Positions 43,591 through 57,136 are shown, counted from the stretch's first letter. The stretch: DNA of 64,000 nucleotides from Yersinia kristensenii (GCF_900460525.1 NZ_UHIY01000001.1:930001-994000); one strand, 5' to 3'. Notes: generated by a model not told the origin, from the letters alone. Numbers and translations: made by a program.

Positions 43591-46380
43591 ATGGAAAATT
43601 CATCATCACTCGTCACTCGATTGACATTCTTATTGGGTATAACCTTAACGGCTATTTGGTTAATTTCAATTGCCACAACAGCATTCTTTTCATATGAAGA
43701 TATACGTCAACGGTTAGTGAATGAATTAACACACATGGCGTCATTACGCGCGGATTTAAGCAATTACCAGTTTGAAGGTGCTGAACGGGACGCTATCTCG
43801 CTGATCAACCGCCAAACTCGTCATCAAATGAACTGGGGATTCCCTATACCGCTGAAAGGCGAGAATATGGATAATACTCTCGTTAACTCAATAATATGTA
43901 ATACCCCACAGTTTAAGCATGACCTTAAAGTGACACAGGCTTATGGCACTTCAGGGCAAACTTATTATCTTGATAGTTTTACGATTAAAAGAGATCAGGG
44001 GATTACAATATTTAAACCGCAAGACGTATCCAACGATTATTTGCAGCAACGGCGCAAAGAGCTCATTTTACTCCCTGTATTTCCCACTCATGATAATATT
44101 TTTTGGGGTACACCCACGTACACAAAAAAAAGTGGCTGGCATGTTTCCGTTGCCGCCTGTGATCAGGAGGGTTCGTTAGCCGGATTTTCATTAAAACTAA
44201 ATGAATTAGTGAATAATAATCAATCCATTGAGCAAAGAGACATTAATTTATTGCTGGATAAGAATGGGGAGTTATTACCTCTTTATCAACAGAATATACC
44301 TTCAAACCAATTATATGAAATTCTCCGTCAACTGAAAGATAGTCCTTTACATGATGGTTGGCAGCAAACACCTGATTATTTGGTGCTAAGAACTCAGTTA
44401 AAAGGCCCTGGCTGGCAACAATTAGTTATTTATCCACGAATAGGTTTTGCCTGGGAAGCAGCAAAGCCCTCATTACATCAACTCCCTTTTGCATTAGCTA
44501 TTTTGCTGTTACTCACCCTGGCGCTTTCTTTATTACTACGATATTACCTCGCTATTCCTTTATGGAACTTTGTCAATATTATTGGTGCCACCGGCCCACA
44601 TGCAATGGAGCCACGATTACCCATTAAACGAATGGATGAATTAGGCCATATTGCTCGTGCTTACAATAACTTACTGGATAAATTGAATGAGCAATATGAC
44701 ACACTGGAAATGAAAGTAAAAGAACGCACACTAGCATTAGCAAAATCAAAATTAGCAGCTGAGCAAGCCAATCACCGCAAAAGTATCCATCTAACCACAA
44801 TAAGCCATGAAATCCGCACGCCCTTAAATGGGACCTTAGGTGCAGTCGAATTATTGCAGAATACCTATCTAACACCTGAACAATATCGGCTGGCAGAGAC
44901 GGCTAGCCAGTGTTCGCATTCATTACTGGCGATAATCAATAATCTTTTAGACTTTTCGCGTATTGAGTCTGGTCAATTAACACTGTCCCAAGACAAAACG
45001 GCATTATTACCATTGCTGGATCAGGCAATGTTAACCATTCACAGCCAAGTTCTGAGTAAGTCTATTGTTCTCTCTACTTATGTCAGCTCAGATGTCCCTC
45101 TAGAGCTTGAGCTGGATAGCCAGCGCATAAAGCAGATCCTGATTAACCTATTGGGTAACTCGGTCAAATTTACACAACAAGGCCGTATTAGCCTCACTGT
45201 TGAACGCAAAGGCCAACAACTTTGTTTTACCGTGGAGGATACCGGCTGTGGAATTGATTTACAGGATCAACAGAAGATATTTCGTCCTTTTATTCAAACT
45301 TATGATCATGGGCAAGGGACGGGTTTAGGGCTGACTATTGCGGATAATCTGGCAAAAATGATGGGAGGGCACATTACGCTTTACAGCAAGCCAAATTCCG
45401 GGAGCCGTTTTTCATTAACTCTACCCTTTAATGGAATAACCCCAGCGATACCTTTTAAGGGGGAACTCTATGCGCCCCTTTCACCATTACAGGCGCAATT
45501 ATCTGCTTGGGGTATAACCTGCCAATCGAAGAATAACCAATCTGATTTTCTCCCACTGACGCTTTTTGCGGAAAAAGAATTATGTTACTTACCAGGCCGT
45601 TTATATACCAAAGTAAAACAGTATCTGGACAATAAAAGACACGCCACACCTTATCAGCCAGAAATACGACATACTCTCCCGTTACAACCTTGGTGCATGA
45701 GTATATTGCTGGTCGATGACGCAGAAACCAATCGTGATATTACCGGTATGATGCTGCGGCAATTGGGGCATAACGTTACGCTGGCGGAGAGTGGCGAAGT
45801 GGCGCTGCGTATCGGGCAGAACCAACATTTTGATTTGGTGCTGATGGATATTCGTATGCCGGATATGGATGGCCTGATGACAACGCAGCGCTGGCGTAAT
45901 GATGCAATTAATCTGGATAGACGCTGCATGATAACAGCACTTAGTGCGAACACTAATCCTGACGAAAAAATAAGGGCTTATCATGCAGGGATGAATCATT
46001 ATATTTCTAAACCCGTGACATTCGATCAGTTGGCTAAGGTTCTGGATCTAACAGCACAATTTCAACTCGAACGTGGGATTCATCTCATTCCCCAAATAAC
46101 CACACCCCAGCCATTATTGAACCTGGCTGACGGCTCACTTCGCCTGAAAGTATTAAAATCAATACAAGATTTACTGCAACAATCAAGAAACTCGCTTACT
46201 CATACTCCCACATTATCGGACCACCTTCACACCCTAAAAGGCTGTGCCGGACAAGCAGGGTTAATTGAATTACAAGACGCCGTTATCCAACTGGAAATAG
46301 CCATTGAGGCTAAGGAAGTGATTACACAAGAAGATATCAACCGCCTCGACGAGATAACCCACTGGCTATTCCAGCCATAA
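43591..46380 (+). CDS. ssrA: Hybrid sensor histidine kinase, SsrA-like
   Basis: A 929-residue sensor; Salmonella SsrA is 920. A membrane helix (residues 12-32), a periplasmic sensing domain of about 260 residues and a second helix (about 298-318) are followed by a HAMP linker, the H-box SHEIRTPLNG (H406), an N-box ('QRIKQILINLLGNSVKFT'), G-boxes (DTGCGID and GQGTGLGL), a receiver domain (phospho-acceptor D753 in LVLMDIRM) and an HPt domain (H880 in LHTLKGCAG). Order and length match SsrA/EsrA. It is divergent from the T3SS operon and precedes its response regulator. AGGTGA lies upstream of the ATG. Confidence 0.92.
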   Translation: MENSSSLVTRLTFLLGITLTAIWLISIATTAFFSYEDIRQRLVNELTHMASLRADLSNYQFEGAERDAISLINRQTRHQMNWGFPIPLKGENMDNTLVNSIICNTPQFKHDLKVTQAYGTSGQTYYLDSFTIKRDQGITIFKPQDVSNDYLQQRRKELILLPVFPTHDNIFWGTPTYTKKSGWHVSVAACDQEGSLAGFSLKLNELVNNNQSIEQRDINLLLDKNGELLPLYQQNIPSNQLYEILRQLKDSPLHDGWQQTPDYLVLRTQLKGPGWQQLVIYPRIGFAWEAAKPSLHQLPFALAILLLLTLALSLLLRYYLAIPLWNFVNIIGATGPHAMEPRLPIKRMDELGHIARAYNNLLDKLNEQYDTLEMKVKERTLALAKSKLAAEQANHRKSIHLTTISHEIRTPLNGTLGAVELLQNTYLTPEQYRLAETASQCSHSLLAIINNLLDFSRIESGQLTLSQDKTALLPLLDQAMLTIHSQVLSKSIVLSTYVSSDVPLELELDSQRIKQILINLLGNSVKFTQQGRISLTVERKGQQLCFTVEDTGCGIDLQDQQKIFRPFIQTYDHGQGTGLGLTIADNLAKMMGGHITLYSKPNSGSRFSLTLPFNGITPAIPFKGELYAPLSPLQAQLSAWGITCQSKNNQSDFLPLTLFAEKELCYLPGRLYTKVKQYLDNKRHATPYQPEIRHTLPLQPWCMSILLVDDAETNRDITGMMLRQLGHNVTLAESGEVALRIGQNQHFDLVLMDIRMPDMDGLMTTQRWRNDAINLDRRCMITALSANTNPDEKIRAYHAGMNHYISKPVTFDQLAKVLDLTAQFQLERGIHLIPQITTPQPLLNLADGSLRLKVLKSIQDLLQQSRNSLTHTPTLSDHLHTLKGCAGQAGLIELQDAVIQLEIAIEAKEVITQEDINRLDEITHWLFQP

Positions 46381-46425
46381 GGCCCCCGTGACACTATTTA
46401 AATCATCAGGTAAAGGATTCACTTT

Positions 46426-47058
46426 ATGAACACAAAACTATTAATTGTCGACGATCATGAGCTGATTATTAATGGCATTAAAAATATGCTTATTGCTTAT
46501 CCACGTTATCAAATTGTCGGCCAGGCAGAGAATGGGCTGGATGTGTATAACTTGTGTCGTCAAACCGAGCCAGATATTGTCATTATCGATTTAGGGTTAC
46601 CCGGAATGGATGGCCTTGATGTCATTATTCAACTTCTTCGCCGCTGGCCCACCATGAAGATCCTGGCATTGACAGCTCGCCATGAAGAGCATTACGCCAG
46701 CAGGACTCTCAATAATGGTGCGCTAGGATATGTTCTGAAGAAAAGCCCGCAGCAAATCTTGCTAGCCGCTATTCAAACTGTTGCTGCGGGTAAGCGCTAT
46801 ATTGACCCCACGCTGAATAGCGCCTTGTTGAGTAAACTGGCTCAGGGCGACCAGACGACTCAAACCATCCTGACACCCCGCGAGCGGCAAATATTAAAAC
46901 TGATCACTGAAGGTTCCTGTAATCGTATTATTGCCACTCAGCTTTCAATCAGCCAGAAAACCGTTGAAACCCACCGCCTTAATATGATGAAAAAGCTGGA
47001 TGTACATAAAGTCGCTGAACTGATTCACTGGTCATATCGCTTAGGTTTAAATGAATAA
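46426..47058 (+). CDS. ssrB: LuxR/NarL-type response regulator, SsrB-like
   Basis: A 210-residue response regulator; SsrB is 212. The receiver's phospho-acceptor is D55 ('IVIIDLGLPGMDG'). The C-terminal domain has 'LTPRERQILKLITEGSCN' and the helix-turn-helix 'ATQLSISQKTVETHRLNMM'. It should be phosphorylated through the HPt domain of the upstream kinase and activate the T3SS operon and any effector genes. AAGGA precedes the ATG. It lies 45 bases after the kinase stop. Confidence 0.93.
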   Translation: MNTKLLIVDDHELIINGIKNMLIAYPRYQIVGQAENGLDVYNLCRQTEPDIVIIDLGLPGMDGLDVIIQLLRRWPTMKILALTARHEEHYASRTLNNGALGYVLKKSPQQILLAAIQTVAAGKRYIDPTLNSALLSKLAQGDQTTQTILTPRERQILKLITEGSCNRIIATQLSISQKTVETHRLNMMKKLDVHKVAELIHWSYRLGLNE

Positions 47059-47104
47059 TGTCCATAAATTAACTACATGCTTATTTTCTGTAGAAATGTC
47101 CAAT

Positions 47105-47143
47105 AAAAACCCCCTGTTAGTATCGCTCCAACAGGGGGTTTTT
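47105..47143. terminator. Bidirectional terminator between ssrB and gltP
   Basis: AAAAACCCCCTGTT at 47105-47118 and AACAGGGGGTTTTT at 47130-47143 form a perfect 14-bp stem with an A-run on one side and a T-run on the other. It fits a two-way terminator for the convergent ssrB and gltP genes. Confidence 0.9.
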
Positions 47144-47180
47144 ACCGGTAGCTATTTTTGACAAATAAAGAGCTTAACAG

Positions 47181-48494
47181 CTAGTTTTGAACCGGTGTTT
47201 GTTTCGGTGCAAACAATGCTTTCTCATAAGCCAGGGCTTTCTTATCATCAAACTGATTTTCCCATTTGGCGATAACCAGCACCGCTAACGCATTCCCCAC
47301 CACATTTAGTGCGGTACGCGCCATATCCAGAATACGGTCAACGCCAGCAATAAAGGCCAAACCTTCCAACGGAATACCGACACTGCCTAATGTCGCCAGC
47401 AGGACAACAAAAGAGACGCCCGGAACACCGGCGATACCTTTTGAGGTCACCATCAAAGTCAGCACTAGAATAATCTCTTGCCCAAGTGACAGCTCAATAC
47501 CATAAAGTTGAGCAATAAATATGGCCGCAATACTTTGGTATAACGTAGAGCCATCTAGGTTAAATGAATAACCCGTCGGTACCACAAAGCTGGTAATCGC
47601 TTTTGGCGCACCATAAGCTTCCATTTTTTCGATAATTCGTGGCAGTACAGTTTCAGAACTGGCCGTGGAATAAGCCAAAATCAACTCATCCTTCAAAATA
47701 CGAATCAATGTCCAAATGCGTAATTTACATAATCTGGCCACTGTGCCCAGCACCACCAATGCAAAGAAGAGAATGGCGGCGTAAACCAGAACAACCAACT
47801 TGGCGAGAGGAATAAGCGATGCAAAACCAAAGTTGGCGACTGTCACCGAGATCAAACCAAACACCCCGACCGGCGCATAACGCATAATCATGTGCGTGAC
47901 TTTGAACATGCTTTCAGATACAGCTTTAAATACATTCAACAGTGGTTCTTTGGTTTCTTTTGGCAATGAAGACAGCCCTAAACCAAACAACACTGAGAAG
48001 AAAATAATGGGTAACATATCGCCTTTTGCCATAGAGGCAAAGACGTTGGCAGGGATCAGCGACAAGATGGTACTGACCAGACTGTGGCTACCACTTTGCA
48101 CTTGTTCAGTGGTTTTTTCATACTGGGAGATATCAACCACGGTCAAGGCAGACATATCAATGCCGTGCCCGGGTTGTAACACATTCGCCAAGGTGATCCC
48201 GACGATAATGGCAATAGTTGTGATAACTTCGAAGTAGATGATGGTTTTCAGACCAATTCGCCCAAGCTTCTTCGCATCACCAACACCTGCGATGCCCACA
48301 ATCAAGGTTGAAATAACGATCGGCACTACAATCATTTTAATTAAGCGGATAAAAATATCGCCCGCTGGACTTAAAATATTACTAACTAACCACTCTCTTG
48401 ATTCAATTTGGTTATGCAAAATTGCACCAACCAAAATACCCAACACCAGTGCAATGAGTATTTGCCAGGCCAGACTTATTTTTATACTTTTCAT
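47181..48494 (-). CDS. gltP: Glutamate/aspartate:proton symporter GltP
   Basis: A 437-residue DAACS-family symporter, the same length as E. coli GltP. It has eight or more membrane segments. Conserved elements include a serine-rich reentrant loop ('AYSTASSETVLPRIIEKM', near residue 275) and the transport-site sequence 'GYSFNLDGSTLYQS' near residue 310, then 'TSKGIAGVPGVSFV'. It takes up glutamate and aspartate. It is divergent from acs across a 0.9-kb spacer. Confidence 0.95.
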   Translation of the reverse strand: MKSIKISLAWQILIALVLGILVGAILHNQIESREWLVSNILSPAGDIFIRLIKMIVVPIVISTLIVGIAGVGDAKKLGRIGLKTIIYFEVITTIAIIVGITLANVLQPGHGIDMSALTVVDISQYEKTTEQVQSGSHSLVSTILSLIPANVFASMAKGDMLPIIFFSVLFGLGLSSLPKETKEPLLNVFKAVSESMFKVTHMIMRYAPVGVFGLISVTVANFGFASLIPLAKLVVLVYAAILFFALVVLGTVARLCKLRIWTLIRILKDELILAYSTASSETVLPRIIEKMEAYGAPKAITSFVVPTGYSFNLDGSTLYQSIAAIFIAQLYGIELSLGQEIILVLTLMVTSKGIAGVPGVSFVVLLATLGSVGIPLEGLAFIAGVDRILDMARTALNVVGNALAVLVIAKWENQFDDKKALAYEKALFAPKQTPVQN

Positions 48495-48501
48495 ACCCTA
48501 A

Positions 48502-49413
48502 AAATTCCTCAAAGCATTCCATAAAACGCAAGTTACCAAGCATCTCAAATAGAATACTTAATCATTAAATACGGGGCTATAGTTGATGAAACTTGTGGTT
48601 CAGCCTCCCGCCAGCCGTCCACGTTATAAATCAGTATCATTTCTAGGCACTCCTCTGCAAGCCTTGTTTACACTAAGCCTACATGAGACCTGCATCTGAT
48701 TTTGGTGGGAGTAATCATTAATTTCCAGTAAACATTTGTTATTAAAAAAGTAAAATACATCAATGGCAAATAACAGCTTAACTGGATAGTAGGAAAAATG
48801 AGCTAAATTAAATTATTGTATAATCCATTATTATGTTTGTTTTTGTGCTTTGTTTTGTTTGTATTTTGTTAAAACCAATTTCAGCAATTCTCCGCCTATT
48901 GGGGATATTACACAACCAAATTTGCTTTTTATTAAGAAAATTCTCAAGGGTAAATTAAAAAAATAAAAATATTAAAATGCATATTTATGCCATTAGAGAT
49001 TTTATTTTTAATGGCATATCTCAAGAAGAAATATATATAGAATTTTAATTACAGAAAGATATTAGAATGATATTTATCGTTCAGACGTAAATTAATATAT
49101 TATTTTCTAGTTAACTATTAATACCATGGGGTGTTAATCACGCTGCGTTAATATTCCTGGTCAGGTAAGTCTATCAATATCCCCTTTTCATACTGAAAAT
49201 GAGCCGACGAGCACATTTTCTTTCCTTTATAGCCTGGCCAGATAGGGCTTCTTCTATCATTAAGATATCGATTCACCACTCAACGCATTAAGTAAGTCTC
49301 TAAATCAACATCTTTTATGCGTGATCTGCCGCCCAAAAAAGAAACAAAACATTCATTCACACTATAACTAACTATTTATTGACATATTATTAACAATCTC
49401 AAGGAGAATGATG
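48502..49413. other. Long AT-rich intergenic region between gltP and acs
   Basis: About 900 bases without a convincing gene on either strand; longer than needed for two promoters. A 10-bp perfect stem with a 13-nt loop lies at 48986-49018 (TATGCCATTA with TAATGGCATA). The stretch from about 48820 to 49090 is especially AT-rich, as in H-NS-bound or upstream-activated promoter regions. acs is a CRP- and acetate-regulated gene in E. coli, but I do not find a good CRP site here. Confidence 0.5.
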
Positions 49414-51372
49414 ATGAGCCAAATACATAAACACCCTATTCCAGCTGCAATTGCAGAGCATGCCCTGATAAATCCAGAACAATATCATCAATACTATCAA
49501 CAATCGGTGCAGAACCCAGATGAATTCTGGGGTGAACATGGCAAGATTATTGATTGGATTAAACCGTATAAAACGGTGAAGAATACCTCTTTCGACCCCG
49601 GTCATGTCAGTATCCGCTGGTTTGAAGACGGCACATTGAACCTTGCGGCAAACTGTCTAGACCGCCACCTGGCAGAGCGCGGTGATCAAACCGCAATTAT
49701 CTGGGAGGGCGATGACCCTAATCAGTCCAAAACCGTTACCTACAAGCAGCTTCATCATGATGTTTGCCAGTTCGCCAATGTGCTGAAAAAACTGGGCATT
49801 AAGAAAGGTGATGTTGTCGCTATCTATATGCCAATGGTGCCAGAAGCTGCTGTTGCGATGCTGGCTTGTGCTCGCATTGGTGCCGTTCACTCGGTCATTT
49901 TTGGTGGGTTCTCACCTGATGCTGTCGCTGGCCGTATTATCGACTCAAACTCAAAACTGGTGATTACTGCTGATGAAGGCATCCGTGCTGGCCGCGCAAT
50001 TCCACTGAAAAAAAATGTCGATGAAGCACTGAAAAACCCTGCCATTACCAGTATCAAAAATGTTGTTGTATTCCAACGCACCGGTAATGCTGGTTATTGG
50101 AAAGATGGGCGAGACCTATGGTGGCACGACCTAATTAAAGATGCCTCGGCCAACTGCCCGCCAGAAGAAATGAATGCAGAAGATCCACTGTTTATCCTTT
50201 ATACCTCCGGATCTACCGGTAAACCGAAAGGGGTATTACATACCACCGGCGGTTATTTGGTTTACGCGGCACTCACCTTTAAATACGTTTTTGATTATCA
50301 CCCTGGCGATATCTATTGGTGTACCGCAGACGTCGGCTGGGTTACCGGCCACAGCTATTTACTGTATGGCCCACTGGCCTGCGGTGCTATTACTTTAATG
50401 TTTGAAGGTGTACCGAACTATCCTGGTGTCAACCGCTTAGGTCAGGTTATTGATAAACATCAAGTTAATATTCTATATACCGCACCAACCGCTATCCGCG
50501 CTTTAATGGCGGAGGGTGACAAAGCCATCGAAGGGACGAAACGTACTTCGCTGCGCATCATGGGGTCGGTTGGCGAACCTATCAACCCAGAAGCATGGGA
50601 ATGGTATTACAACAAAATCGGTAACAGCAAATGCCCGATAGTTGATACCTGGTGGCAGACTGAAACCGGTGGTTTCATGATAACGCCACTCCCGGGTGCT
50701 ACCGAGCTGAAAGCTGGCTCGGCAACTCGCCCATTCTTTGGCGTTCAACCGGCGCTAGTAGACAATTTGGGTAACCCGCAAGAAGGTGCAGCCGAAGGTA
50801 ATCTGGTCATCACCGACTCGTGGCCAGGTCAGGCTCGAACACTGTTTGGTGATCATGATCGCTTTGAACAGACCTACTTCTCAACCTTCAAAGGCATGTA
50901 TTTCAGTGGTGATGGCGCACGCCGTGACGAAGATGGCTACTACTGGATAACTGGTCGAGTTGATGATGTGCTGAACGTTTCAGGCCATCGTCTGGGCACC
51001 GCCGAAATTGAATCAGCACTGGTTTCACACCCCAAAATTGCCGAAGCCGCTGTTGTGGGAGTTCCGCACAATATTAAGGGGCAGGCTATCTATGCTTACA
51101 TCACCTTAAATCATGGCGAAGAGCCAACACCAGAGCTGTATACCGAGGTGCGCAATTGGGTGCGGAAAGAAATTGGCCCAATAGCTACACCCGATATCTT
51201 GCACTGGACTGATTCATTGCCCAAAACGCGTTCGGGAAAAATCATGCGCCGGATCCTGCGCAAAATCGCTGCTGGCGATACCAGCAACTTAGGGGATACC
51301 TCAACGCTCGCCGATCCGGGTGTCGTAGACAAATTACTGGAAGAAAAACAATCAATGCAAGCACCGTCGTAA
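49414..51372 (+). CDS. acs: Acetyl-coenzyme A synthetase
   Basis: A 652-residue enzyme; E. coli Acs is also 652. It joins acetate and CoA in two steps via acetyl-AMP, so the cell can use acetate. The P-loop-like adenylation motif is '[18 protein letters not shown]' near residue 264, a second motif is '[17 protein letters not shown]', and the acetylatable lysine lies in '[15 protein letters not shown]' near residue 609. The ATG at 49414 (MSQIHKH) is chosen: AAGGAG lies 7 bases upstream, and it matches the E. coli N-terminus; ATGs at 49408 and 49411 are too close. It heads the acs-yjcH-actP operon. Confidence 0.97.
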   Translation: MSQIHKHPIPAAIAEHALINPEQYHQYYQQSVQNPDEFWGEHGKIIDWIKPYKTVKNTSFDPGHVSIRWFEDGTLNLAANCLDRHLAERGDQTAIIWEGDDPNQSKTVTYKQLHHDVCQFANVLKKLGIKKGDVVAIYMPMVPEAAVAMLACARIGAVHSVIFGGFSPDAVAGRIIDSNSKLVITADEGIRAGRAIPLKKNVDEALKNPAITSIKNVVVFQRTGNAGYWKDGRDLWWHDLIKDASANCPPEEMNAEDPLFILYTSGSTGKPKGVLHTTGGYLVYAALTFKYVFDYHPGDIYWCTADVGWVTGHSYLLYGPLACGAITLMFEGVPNYPGVNRLGQVIDKHQVNILYTAPTAIRALMAEGDKAIEGTKRTSLRIMGSVGEPINPEAWEWYYNKIGNSKCPIVDTWWQTETGGFMITPLPGATELKAGSATRPFFGVQPALVDNLGNPQEGAAEGNLVITDSWPGQARTLFGDHDRFEQTYFSTFKGMYFSGDGARRDEDGYYWITGRVDDVLNVSGHRLGTAEIESALVSHPKIAEAAVVGVPHNIKGQAIYAYITLNHGEEPTPELYTEVRNWVRKEIGPIATPDILHWTDSLPKTRSGKIMRRILRKIAAGDTSNLGDTSTLADPGVVDKLLEEKQSMQAPS

Positions 51373-51425
51373 ATTATGCCGCCTGCGGGCGGCACCTTAT
51401 TTAATGCCTCAAAGGAGAGACTCTG

Positions 51426-51737
51426 ATGAATGACAACATTTATCAAGAGATTGAAAATAACCCGCGTTTCAAAGAGTTGGTGCACAAGCGCAGTCGCTTT
51501 GCCTGGCTACTGTCGCTGATTACCTTGGCGCTGTATGTCGGTTTCATTTTCCTTATTGCTTTCGAACCACAATGGCTCGGCACCCCGCTATATGCAGGTG
51601 CGACCATTACTCGCGGTATTCCTGTGGGCGTGGGCTTGATTATTATTTCTTTTGTTCTTACAGGTATTTACGTTATTCGTGCTAATGGCGAGTTTGACCG
51701 TCTGACGGCAGAAATTCTTCGTGAGGTGAAGCAATGA
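51426..51737 (+). CDS. yjcH: YjcH, DUF485 inner-membrane protein of the acetate operon
   Basis: A 103-residue protein with two membrane helices ('[20 protein letters not shown]' and '[20 protein letters not shown]') and a charged C-terminus. YjcH is always next to actP and is thought to help with acetate uptake, though its exact role is unknown. AAAGGAG precedes the ATG; the stop overlaps the actP start (ATGA). Confidence 0.95.
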   Translation: MNDNIYQEIENNPRFKELVHKRSRFAWLLSLITLALYVGFIFLIAFEPQWLGTPLYAGATITRGIPVGVGLIIISFVLTGIYVIRANGEFDRLTAEILREVKQ

Positions 51738-53389
51738 AGACTCGCCATTGGTCCGTACTTTCCCTATTAGCTCTGCCAGCGCTGTCACAAGCAGAGGCAA
51801 TTACCGGCGAAGTCCAGCGCCAACCACTTAATATTGAAGCGATTGTGATGTTCGTGCTGTTTGTCGGCGCAACACTCTATATCACCTATTGGGCATCAAA
51901 ACGCACCCGTTCACGTGGAGATTATTACACTGCGGGTGGCCGTATAACGGGTTTCCAAAATGGTTTGGCGATTGCCGGTGACTTTATGTCTGCGGCCTCA
52001 TTCCTCGGTATTTCCGCATTGGTCTATACCTCCGGTTACGATGGTCTGATTTACTCCATCGGGTTCCTCATCGGGTGGCCAATCATTCTATTTTTAATCG
52101 CTGAACGCCTACGTAACTTGGGCCGCTATACTTTTGCCGATGTAGCATCTTACCGGTTAAAACAAAGACCTATCCGGACCTTATCTGCCTGTGGCTCATT
52201 AGTCGTCGTAGCTTTATACCTGATCGCACAAATGGTTGGCGCAGGTAAATTGATTGAACTGCTATTCGGTTTAAACTATCACGTAGCCGTGGTGTTAGTG
52301 GGCTTTCTGATGGTGCTGTACGTCCTGTTTGGTGGCATGCTCGCCACAACGTGGGTGCAGATAATCAAAGCAGTATTGCTACTGGCTGGTGCATCATTTA
52401 TGGCTATCATGGTCATGAAGTCGGTTAACTTTAACTTCAATACATTATTCAGCGAAGCCGTTAAAGTTCACCCTAAAGGTCTATCAATCATGAGCCCTGG
52501 GGGATTGGTATCTGACCCGATATCTGCCTTGTCCCTTGGACTGGCATTGATGTTTGGTACTGCCGGTTTACCACACATTTTAATGCGATTCTTCACCGTA
52601 AGTGACGCCAAAGAGGCCCGTAAAAGTGTGTTCTACGCAACAGGCTTTATCGGTTACTTCTACATATTGACCTTTATTATTGGTTTTGGCGCAATTCTGT
52701 TAGTCGGTCCAAACCCAGCCTTTAAAGATGCCGCTGGCGCATTGTTGGGCGGCAACAATATGGCAGCAGTTCATCTGGCTGATGCTGTAGGTGGTAGCTT
52801 CTTCTTAGGCTTTATCTCAGCAGTGGTCTTTGCAACTATCCTGGCAGTTGTCGCCGGCCTGACATTGGCGGGCGCCTCTGCGGTTTCTCATGACCTTTAT
52901 GCCAGCGTCATCAAGAAGGGCAAAGCAAATGAGCGCGATGAATTGAGAGTGTCTAAAATCACCGTCGTAGTTTTAGGGTTTGTTGCAATCGGCTTAGGTA
53001 TTCTGTTTGAAAAACAAAATATTGCCTTCATGGTTGGCTTGGCATTCTCTATCGCAGCCAGTTGTAACTTCCCCATTATTTTCATTTCGATGTATTGGGA
53101 AAAGCTGACTACTCGCGGCGCAATGATTGGGGGCTGGTTGGGGTTACTGACTGCGGTGATCCTGATGATTTTAGGCCCAACAATCTGGGTCACGATCTTA
53201 GGACATGCAAAACCAATCTATCCATATGAATATCCAGCATTATTCTCAATGATAGTGGCATTTGTCGGGATTTGGTTCTTCTCCATCACAGATAACTCAG
53301 TTGAGGGCCAGCAAGAACGCCTGCGCTTTAAAGCCCAGTTTGTACGGTCGCAAACTGGCTTGGGCGCCTCTCAGAGTAGCTCTCACTAA
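51734..53389 (+). CDS. actP: Cation/acetate symporter ActP
   Basis: A 551-residue member of the sodium:solute symporter family; E. coli ActP is 549. A signal-like N-terminus (ending ALSQAEA) is followed by about 13 membrane helices. Conserved sequence includes '[20 protein letters not shown]' and '[20 protein letters not shown]'. It scavenges acetate at low concentration, feeding Acs. It is translated from an ATG overlapping yjcH, and a terminator follows at 53405. Confidence 0.96.
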   Translation: MKTRHWSVLSLLALPALSQAEAITGEVQRQPLNIEAIVMFVLFVGATLYITYWASKRTRSRGDYYTAGGRITGFQNGLAIAGDFMSAASFLGISALVYTSGYDGLIYSIGFLIGWPIILFLIAERLRNLGRYTFADVASYRLKQRPIRTLSACGSLVVVALYLIAQMVGAGKLIELLFGLNYHVAVVLVGFLMVLYVLFGGMLATTWVQIIKAVLLLAGASFMAIMVMKSVNFNFNTLFSEAVKVHPKGLSIMSPGGLVSDPISALSLGLALMFGTAGLPHILMRFFTVSDAKEARKSVFYATGFIGYFYILTFIIGFGAILLVGPNPAFKDAAGALLGGNNMAAVHLADAVGGSFFLGFISAVVFATILAVVAGLTLAGASAVSHDLYASVIKKGKANERDELRVSKITVVVLGFVAIGLGILFEKQNIAFMVGLAFSIAASCNFPIIFISMYWEKLTTRGAMIGGWLGLLTAVILMILGPTIWVTILGHAKPIYPYEYPALFSMIVAFVGIWFFSITDNSVEGQQERLRFKAQFVRSQTGLGASQSSSH

Positions 53390-53404
53390 TCCTCGTTAAT
53401 TCAC

Positions 53405-53428
53405 AAAAGGCCCTAAGGGGCCTTTTTT
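53405..53428 (+). terminator. Terminator of the acs-yjcH-actP operon
   Basis: AAAAGGCCC at 53405-53413 pairs with GGGCCTTTT at 53418-53426, followed by more T residues. It lies 15 bases after the actP stop. Confidence 0.9.
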
Positions 53429-53659
53429 ATGGTTGTGGCCAGCAGTCCGACCATAAAAAACCTATCTTACTATTCTTGGTAAAAGACATGCCCCAATACT
53501 GGGCAATTACGGGTGTTCAACTGTGACTCTGCATTTTGTAAACAACAAGGCTTGTGCTTGGTTACTCAAGCATTCAATCAGCTTAGTGATAAGGCCATGA
53601 CCGAATGCCAGTATATGCGATTCATATTTCATTAGGTCACGCCTAAATTTCAGATATAA
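53429..53659. other. Non-coding spacer between actP terminator and rRNA operon trailer
   Basis: About 230 bases in which I see no gene, known repeat or RNA. The short reading frames present have no family signature or ribosome-binding site. Confidence 0.5.
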
Positions 53660-53688
53660 AAAAGCCCTCTGCACGGCAGAAGGCTTTT
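53660..53688 (-). terminator. Distal terminator of the rRNA operon
   Basis: AAAAGCCCTCTGC and GCAGAAGGCTTTT form a 13-bp stem with one mismatch and a three-base loop. On the minus strand the stem is followed by a T-run, so it stops transcription coming from the rRNA operon. Confidence 0.7.
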
Positions 53689-53704
53689 CTCTTTATCCCA
53701 TAGC

Positions 53705-53731
53705 AAAAACCCCACGCTTTTGGCATGGGGT
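53705..53731 (-). terminator. Second terminator of the rRNA operon
   Basis: On the minus strand ACCCCATGC (53731-53723) pairs with GCGTGGGGT (53717-53709) with one G-T pair, and TTTTGC follows. It lies about 220 bases after the first rRNA terminator. Confidence 0.7.
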
Positions 53732-53953
53732 CTCGGCTTGATTGAATACCGGGCACGGCACGAATGACTTTCCTGCCCTTCGCCCTGCGGACCGTTGCAA
53801 GCAATGTTAAAAATCTTTCCCGACGATTTTTCCCACGGCATTCGTCTCATCATGATGAGTCCCACTCCGATGGGGCCCGCACAAACACGATTCAAACTGC
53901 CTGCGCAGTTTGTTGTATCCCATGCGCGAATAGCTCTCTGTACACCCCATAAG
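53732..53953. other. Unexplained segment between two rRNA-operon terminators
   Basis: About 220 bases of balanced composition between the terminators at 53705-53731 and 53954-53987. On the minus strand an open frame of 81 codons starts near 53895, but it has no recognisable domain and no good ribosome-binding site. It has no similarity I recognise to tRNA genes. Confidence 0.4.
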
Positions 53954-53987
53954 CAAAAAAGGCCACCCGTTAGGGTAGCCTCTTTTG
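53954..53987 (-). terminator. First terminator after the 5S rRNA gene
   Basis: On the minus strand GGCTACCC, TAAC and GGGTGGCC form a hairpin followed by TTTTTTGC, 9 bases after the 3' end of the 5S gene. This is the expected position of the rrn terminator. Confidence 0.85.
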
Positions 53988-53995
53988 TTTATTTG

Positions 53996-54115
53996 ATGCC
54001 TGGCAGTGTCCTACTCTCGCATGGGGAGACCCCACACTACCATCGGCGCTACGGCGTTTCACTTCTGAGTTCGGCATGGAGTCAGGTGGGTCCACCGCGC
54101 TATGGCCGCCAGGCA
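53996..54115 (-). rRNA. rrf: 5S ribosomal RNA
   Basis: 120 bases that match enterobacterial 5S rRNA: on the minus strand it begins TGCCTGGCGGCC and ends GCCAGGCAT, which pair to form the terminal stem, with the conserved CCGAACTCAGAAGTGAAACG in between. It is the last gene of the rRNA operon. Confidence 0.98.
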
Positions 54116-54228
54116 AATTCTGTCTAAACTAACCCGCTCAGTATCTCTACCTCGCCAGTCAGCCCAATCTCGGAACTTCGCTGAAAATATCAATCAATCT
54201 CTCAAATACAAAACACCTTTGGTGTTGT

Positions 54229-57136
<2,908 letters not shown>

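Noticed and set aside
49200..49215. CRP site upstream of acs
   Set aside because: Only about 7 of 10 consensus positions fit (TGTGC-N6-GCTCA on the minus strand) and it lies about 200 bases from the acs start; similar partial matches are expected by chance.
53650..53895. 81-codon minus-strand open frame after the 5S gene
   Set aside because: It runs across two terminators, has no convincing ribosome-binding site and no known domain. It is recorded as an unexplained segment instead.
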